Below are positions 63,974 to 64,000 of a stretch of DNA of 64,000 bases, one piece after another. Position 1 is the stretch's first letter. Every line of letters starts with the position of its first letter. Under the pieces are notes generated by a model. It ran no database searches and had not been told where the DNA came from. It was given only the letters and a program-made list of their open reading frames with translations. Source of the DNA: Streptomyces sp. man185 (lineage in GTDB: Bacteria; Actinomycetota; Actinomycetes; Streptomycetales; Streptomycetaceae); assembly GCA_002551355.1 (NCBI GenBank), contig NTHE01000011.1, forward strand, positions 1 through 64,000, given 5' to 3'. Made by a program: the position numbers and the translations under genes.

Positions 63974-64000
63974 GCCTCGCGGTCTCCTCCCGGGCCCGGG

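Overview
The window is about 72 % GC, its genes have strongly GC-biased third codon positions, and many use GTG starts or actinobacterial -10 boxes (TAGGGT-like) placed for leaderless transcripts. Gene content and order point to a Streptomyces chromosome or a close relative. The left edge cuts the 3' end of a 5S rRNA gene, so an rRNA operon lies just outside. I see no tRNA, insertion sequence, integrase, prophage or CRISPR array.

1-14 kb is a conserved core block: a CDP-alcohol phosphatidyltransferase, a GDP-mannose pyrophosphorylase fused to a decayed phosphomutase domain, DUF881 / small basic protein / DUF881, a zinc-ribbon FHA protein of the GarA/OdhI type, an FtsR-like MerR regulator, a DUF151 nuclease, a second MerR regulator, DNA polymerase IV, a PRC-barrel protein, and gcvP behind a tandem glycine riboswitch. 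Its order follows the mycobacterial pgsA2-sbp-garA-Rv1828-1830-gcvB block and links envelope, central carbon/nitrogen control and cell division, but gcvH is absent here.

14-26 kb holds small conserved proteins, a GCS2-type glutamate-cysteine ligase, a membrane-anchored VWA protein, a CPBP protease, PhzF- and RibD-like enzymes, a broken DUF6400 gene beside a 20-bp tandem duplication, an MFS carrier, RidA, and WYL and PadR regulators.

26-39 kb has three EamA exporters (one behind a leaderless mini-ORF and alternative hairpins), a MocR/split-barrel divergent pair, LysR, an isochorismatase-fold protein, and an exported group: Rieske lipoprotein, Tat esterase and C39 protease, followed by an ArsR-type regulator.

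39-50 kb has a 1043-residue secreted discoidin protein with a LacI-type operator, an Asp/Glu racemase, a 0.7-kb decayed low-coding stretch, a small membrane protein, a HipA-like/DUF3037 pair, a FabG/SDR operon with promoter and operator, an orphan solute-binding lipoprotein and uracil-DNA glycosylase.

50-64 kb holds a lipoprotein, a DinB-fold protein, a Gfo/Idh oxidoreductase, apolipoprotein N-acyltransferase, a SnoaL protein followed by 24-bp repeats, a tandem Usp protein, a ferric-reductase-like protein, a His-rich membrane protein and a SigC-like ECF sigma factor. It ends with a compact reverse-strand operon: SAM methyltransferase, CysK-like PLP enzyme, ATP-grasp ligase, MFS exporter. This is the best candidate for an undescribed small biosynthetic pathway.
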